Of a stretch of 64,000 nucleotides of DNA, positions 58,798 through 64,000 are shown piece after piece. Under the pieces are notes generated by a model, which worked only from the letters and a program-made list of their open reading frames with translations, was not told the origin of the DNA and did not search any database. Source of the DNA: Tanypteryx hageni (lineage: Eukaryota > Arthropoda > Insecta > Odonata > Petaluridae); assembly GCA_028673005.1 (NCBI GenBank), contig CM054117.1, positions 29,794,561 through 29,858,560 on the forward strand, written 5' to 3'. Within the stretch, counting starts at the first letter, position 1. Every line of letters starts with the position of its first letter. Position numbers and translations under genes: made by a program.

Positions 58798-61700
58798 CTC
58801 TGGGCGGCAGTATTACGTGGAATGCGTTTAAAATGGGGCCTTAAAAAAACTTGCCGTCAACTACACAGACACAGATAATCTAGTCTTTGGAGAACAATTT
58901 AAGAGAACGCAATCTTGCAGAAAGGTTTTCAAAAAACCGAGATTGCTATTAACTTGTTTATTTTTCAAACTTTATCACACGGCTTATAGAAATGTATCGT
59001 TTTACGGGGATTAAACCGCGGATTGACCGAATCCTCATGACTTTCAACATAAAAATGGAATCGTTTTTTGTTATATAAAAAAAATTCGTAGTAATTTCTA
59101 ATCTTTGCCGAATGCTTAATAATACTGATAAATGATGCGGCAGCATAGAGATTGTCGCCTTATTTCTCCCTCTTCCTATCCCTCATCCGGTCTCCTCGCA
59201 TCATCTCAAAGTGGCCTCGCCTATCGGGAGTGGCGGTTGACAGGGTGCGAGGGTGTTACATCGCTGCTTAATGGCTGGGGAGAGTGAGGTGCGGGTGGGA
59301 GAGTAGTGAAGAGAGAGCGAGAGAGATGGAGAATGTAAGGGGATTAATTATACGGATGGATGCAGGAGGATACTATGCGGATAATCATCACACGTTTAAG
59401 TTCTCACCTTAAATCAAACAAGTGGGATTAAAACGGGATATTTCGTTGACAAATGTCTGCGTGAATTAAACACCCTAAATTATGAGGTCATCAATCAGTC
59501 CTTTCAAATCCTTTTAAAGGGTGGAAATATGAAACTCTTTTTTAAATGTTTCGGCCATAAATAAGAAATATCTTGCTATTACCGGTGTGGTTAATTTAAG
59601 TCATAACATACTAAATTAATTTTTATATTTATCATTTTACTAATTCGCATTTTTCTAGAAATTTATATTTAAATAGGTTACGTAAAGGCTTGAGCGCCAA
59701 AATACTTTCGATGAATGAGCAGATGTGACGCGGGCAAGGAAGTGTAATAAGAGTGAGGGTGATGGTGAGAGGATCGGAGGCAGTGAAGAGGGCGTAAACA
59801 TCTCTTATCGGCTTTTATCACTTAATTATCCGAAACAAAGCCCATTAAAATGGCGAAATGTTTGTTAAAAGCATTATCGGGATACTACTGATAGGCGGAT
59901 CCTCGTAAATAAATTTATTTTGATAAACCCAATCATTTGCAACGAAAGGAAAATGTTAAATAGCTTTTTGGAATTGCGATCGAAAATACGTATAAAGGAG
60001 GAAAGTGCTCAAATCGCGCAGTAAAAAACGGATTTAAAAAAGAGTAAACACTTATAATGAAAGGAGAGCCTGGATACACGAAGTCAGGCGTTAAAAAATT
60101 ATTCGCAATTTAGTGAAATATACGATTGGGTCAGAGATTAAGCAATGTGAACCGGGCTTACACTTAATTTTAATCAGCGGAGATGAAATGATAAAAAAAC
60201 AATACGCCGCCTAAGTCTAGTAACGCAAGGAGAATTATTTTACTTTCAAATCTTACAGTTATTATGACTTTTTCGGCGAGTGGTGGGTTAATGTTAAAAA
60301 ACGTGACGGAAAAAAAATCACGGTCATCGTGGGGAATTGTGGAACCCACGACTTTAGCTTATAAGAGAGGTGAGCCATCCTACTCTTCATAGAGATAGCG
60401 AAGCAGGTGACCTCCGGAAAGGGGTATCTTTATTAAACGGTAAAATGGGGGGAGAAATGGTACGAGGAAGAGAGATTAAAAAGGATATAAAAAAGATGCA
60501 AGGACATGTAATGAAAGCAAAGGAGGACAAAAGGAGGATAGAGAGAAAGAGCACCCGAGAACCTAATGCCATAAGGCATAATGGCAGGACATGTAGATAT
60601 AGAGATGAAGGGAAAAAAGAGGGGAAAAGAAAGAGAGAGACAGGAATGGAGATGAGGAAGGAAGGATGCGTGCTTGGCCGGGACAAATAATTCTACTCAG
60701 AAAACAGAAAGGGCTAAATGGCGAAGTCGCTCGGTGGTATCTCGTTCTAAATTGGACTCTGAAATGGAATATTCTGAATCGCTCTAAATGCTCTCATCAA
60801 TGTGTCGGAAAAATCAAGGTTAATTTTATTTTTGCGGTAAAATGTTGAATATTTAATGCGTTAAAAATTTACTCTCCTCATCATAGTGTCTTTCATATCA
60901 TCAAAATCTATGAAATCGACCGTGTTGGGATTATTTCATAACAGCTAACATTAACCGCGTAACACAACAAATTTAAAATTCTCCCGCAATAGCACGTTTT
61001 TGTATAAAAAAGCAAGAGTCATAAGTATGGTTCTGTCGAATTATGTGCTTCAATGTTACATTTTTAGCCATTTCTAACGATATTTAGGGTTAAAAAATGC
61101 CAAAATATAACTTGAGTGATGTAAATACTTGAATTCGCCGCTTTCCTAATTTCGCCGAGATAGAATTCCAAAATTAACTTTTCAATTTAAATGGAAATGC
61201 ATTTTAGATTACGAATATAACCCAAATAATGAGCAATCGCTGCGAATAGTAGATGGTAATAGTAAGTACAGAAAATATGATGAAAATTTTATTGTTAAAT
61301 TAATTCACGCGCGGATGCTCAATCGCCAAACCTTTCCAATGATAACATATATCCATTTATTTTGAAGGTTTCCTCCACCAACAAGCTAACGGTAGCAGCT
61401 GCAGCATCAAAAGCCTTAACAACCTGGAGTGCGGAATAAATATTTGTTTTCGCAACGAAAATCAAACAAAAACCCAACGCATGGAAACGGAAAACTGTCG
61501 AACGGGGGAAACAAAAGAATTTGAAAAAGTGAAAATAAATCGAGCAATATAGATCTTAAAACTCGTTACTAGCTGAAAACAATTCCTCTGGCAACGGACA
61601 TGGGAGAAAGAAAATGGTGAAAAACGAAGAGCTTTAGACGCATTGTTGACGGTATATAAGATTTTTAAAAACTAAGGGATGAGAAAAGGAAAAAATTGAT

Positions 61701-62160
61701 AATGTCGCCACAATAACTACAGACGTTGGAAAAGCCAGATTAACTTCGTCTACAAAAAGGGATCTTTATCAATAATGGTTCACTGGTAGTGGATTGTAAT
61801 CTTAAATGGATATTAGAAAACTTTATCTACAAATTTTATTCCAGTTATAAGACTCTTTAATTTATTTGTTTATCAAAATAATTCACATACAGTTCATAAG
61901 GCCATTTTGCAGGAAAATATCTCAGGAACAATAAATAACATAAGAACAAAAACGAAAAATATACACAACAAAGACAGCACAGATAAATAAAAAAAGTCCC
62001 TCGGGGACTTATAAATAAATATGACTATGATGGAAATCTGAAAGATGAGATGATTTTTTTTTTAAGGTTGACCATATGCATCAGAGGAAGAAGGTAAATT
62101 GTTGAGGAAAGCATTGGAGGCGGCACAAAAAAGAGAGTTTGATTGTAGAAAGTCTGAGAG
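58798..62160. other. Noncoding, nothing recognised
   Basis: Moderately CpG-rich DNA with short purine tracts (59280-59340, 60440-60660). The overlapping frames at 60370-60690 (plus, Lys/Arg/Glu-rich) and 60387-60686 (minus) are compositional. No gene identified. Confidence 0.5.
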
Positions 62161-62338
62161 CAGGGTCGTCCCTAGAGAAGGGCGAATCGGGTGACCGCCC
62201 TGGACCCCGCGATTTGGGTGGTCCCGTGCCTCGTTATCATCGAAAGGAGCGTATAAATTTAATTTGGTGGTCAACGTTAAAGGGAGCCCGCATATGTTGG
62301 TTTGCACTGGGACCCGCGCCTCCATAGGGACGGCACTT
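62161..62338 (+). mobile_element. Short hAT MITE with 8-bp target duplication
   Basis: 178 bp beginning CAGGGTCGTCCCTA and ending TAGGGACGGCACTT (last base mutated from the expected G). Flanks are TCTGAGAG (62153-62160) and TCTGGGAG (62339-62346), an 8-bp duplication with one change. GC-rich interior without coding. Confidence 0.82.
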
Positions 62339-64000
62339 TCTGGGAGGCTGTAAGAGTGTAGGAAATACGGGTAGATGCAGCAGGATTCGGAAATTAAAAA
62401 GAGAGAGAAATTCAGGATATTCAGTTTCAAAACTAAGAAGCGTTGCCAAAAGATATAGGCACAATTGCCGCAAATCCCTCTTTTACCTCGTCGCGCGCCT
62501 CGTGCAGTCAACAACACTGGGGAAGAATAGATTAGTTTCAGATGAATTTATCCATTACGGGAATAGAAAGAAAAATACGAAATATATATATTTTATGTTA
62601 CATTGTGTCCTTAAATCATTAAAATCATGGCGGCTCGGGTTAAACCACTCAGCGGCAACCCCCGCGGATCGTAGTTTGGGCAACACCGTAGCAACGAAAC
62701 GAAAGGTCATATTGTGCACGAAGACCGCAAAGGATTTAAGGAAGAGGGGGAGAGAGAGAGAGAAGAAAGGATTTCTCTATGCGAGGCATTGCGGAGAGGA
62801 AGAACACGGGCTATGGCAATATTATGTGAAGAAAATTAACGAGCCTGCACAGAGAGGAAAGATCAGAGGAGGAAGACATAGAAGATATTTTTTTGAACGA
62901 AACGAAACAAGTATAGATAATGGAATATAGGAAATAAGGGCTACTAAAAATGTAAATATGACGAAGAGATGGAGGGAATGGAAGATGGAGTGAGGATAAG
63001 GGATCTGAAAAATCGATGCTGACGAAAATTGCGAGATTCCTTACACATTTCACTCGCCAGTTGTTAGGGTTTGGGAGGGAATGTTCCAGTTGCGATGAGG
63101 GTACGAAACCATCTCCCCCTTCCCACCCATCCCTCCACCTCTCTCCTCCATCCCTACCACCCAGGTCTCTCCACCTCTTCCCGCACACCCGCACACACGC
63201 ATAAAAGCGCCCAAAGGGAATTTCGGTACAAAATGACGGGAATAACTTTTGTCCAAGGCTTCATAGAATAAAAAATTAAAGGCCCGGGACGAAAAAGAAG
63301 AAAATCACGTCGCCCTCATTTTCGCATGGGAGCAGGAGGAGCTCGCAAGGGCAAAAAGGGCTTTTTTACGACGCTGTATCTTTCTAGGCCGCGTTCGTGT
63401 GTGTTTGTGTGTGTGTAGAATATTTCCGAGGCATCGAAGTGGTGTGAGAGGTAACATCTGGCGTGTGAGTGCTTGAATACTTTATCCCTTTGTGTTTGTG
63501 AGCGTGTGTAAGTGTGTGCTGGCGCGTGAGTTGATAACACGAGCAGAGAGAAGATTAAATTTAAGGTCTTGCGGCGCCCAACTCTTAGCCTCTCTGGGGA
63601 CGCGGGAAATAGGTTTAATGGTTGAAAACCCTTTTCCCCGGCCTCCTACCTGTTCCACGCACTTACAGTTTTCGGCGGGTTATCCGCGCGGTGAAGAATT
63701 CATAGCAAAAAAAACGACTCGTTCCTAAAGGTTTTGTGTTACCGGTGGGTTCAAAGGACGGGGGTTTTCCTTTTTTCTCTACGAGACTAGAGCCGTCATT
63801 CAACTGCCCGTTTCCCTGCTGGACCGTTCCTCTCCCGCAACTCGCTCTACTTTGTCCGATCGAGTTTTTCATCCCATTCTCCTACATATTTTCTTTTCCT
63901 GCTCTTTCTCTCTCTCCTTCCAAAAACAAAATAGGTTTCTCTAGGGCGAAGGTCAAAAAAAGGGACAAAGGGATATTTATCGACCTGAAATTCTCATCGG
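62339..64000. other. Noncoding, nothing recognised
   Basis: GA-rich patches (62740-62780, 62930-63000), a CT-rich stretch at 63110-63190 and GT-rich patches at 63395-63420 and 63490-63530. The 142-codon frame at 62502-62930 shows no domain. The missing 5' exons of the WSCD gene could lie here or to the right, but none was recognised. Confidence 0.5.

Overview
The window is eukaryotic nuclear DNA, most likely from an insect. It is AT-rich and intron-bearing, with only two recognisable host genes among many decayed DNA transposons (hAT, piggyBac, PIF/Harbinger, Helitron-like), microsatellites and GA-rich low-complexity tracts. Both host proteins resemble arthropod members of conserved animal families. 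I see no bacterial, viral or organellar genes, no CRISPR array and no intact tRNA or rRNA gene. The species cannot be named from sequence alone.

Host genes. (1) A TMEM248-family gene lies on the minus strand at 25498-31158. Its four coding exons join in frame with GT/AG junctions into a 329-residue protein with two transmembrane segments. (2) The 3' end of a WSC-domain/sulfotransferase (WSCD family) gene lies on the minus strand at 45573-47174. Two exons are seen; the upstream exons were not found.

Layout. 1-1.18 kb: a 124-130 bp satellite arranged as a 509-bp four-monomer higher-order repeat. 1.5-2.8 kb: a dispersed repeat next to a frameshifted Harbinger transposase. 5-17 kb: Helitron-like copies, one of two ~1.1-kb TA-flanked elements, a hAT MITE, a fold-back piggyBac-like element and a hAT transposase relic. 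18.2-21.7 kb: a second hAT relic and a TTAA-bounded piggyBac element. 23.2-24.7 kb: a (TA)n tract, a 60-bp perfect inverted repeat and the second TA-flanked element. 25.5-31.2 kb: TMEM248, with a 2-kb terminal-inverted-repeat element in intron 2. 31.8-33.4 kb: a hAT deletion derivative directly 5' of it. 33.8-42.4 kb: mostly featureless AT-rich DNA. 42.4 kb: a hAT MITE with a perfect 8-bp duplication. 45.6-47.2 kb: the WSCD exons. 48-64 kb: noncoding DNA with GA/CT-rich tracts and three more hAT insertions.

By eye the DNA changes near 44.5 kb. The TMEM248 region (about 22-44 kb) is poor in CpG, whereas the WSCD side (44.5-64 kb) is CpG-rich and more GC-rich. The two genes belong to unrelated pathways and nothing suggests that they work together. 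No new multi-gene system was found. The most unusual structures are the satellite higher-order repeat, the 60-bp perfect inverted repeat, the paired TA-flanked elements, the Helitron family, and the intronic element carrying a relic of a zinc-finger-like ORF.
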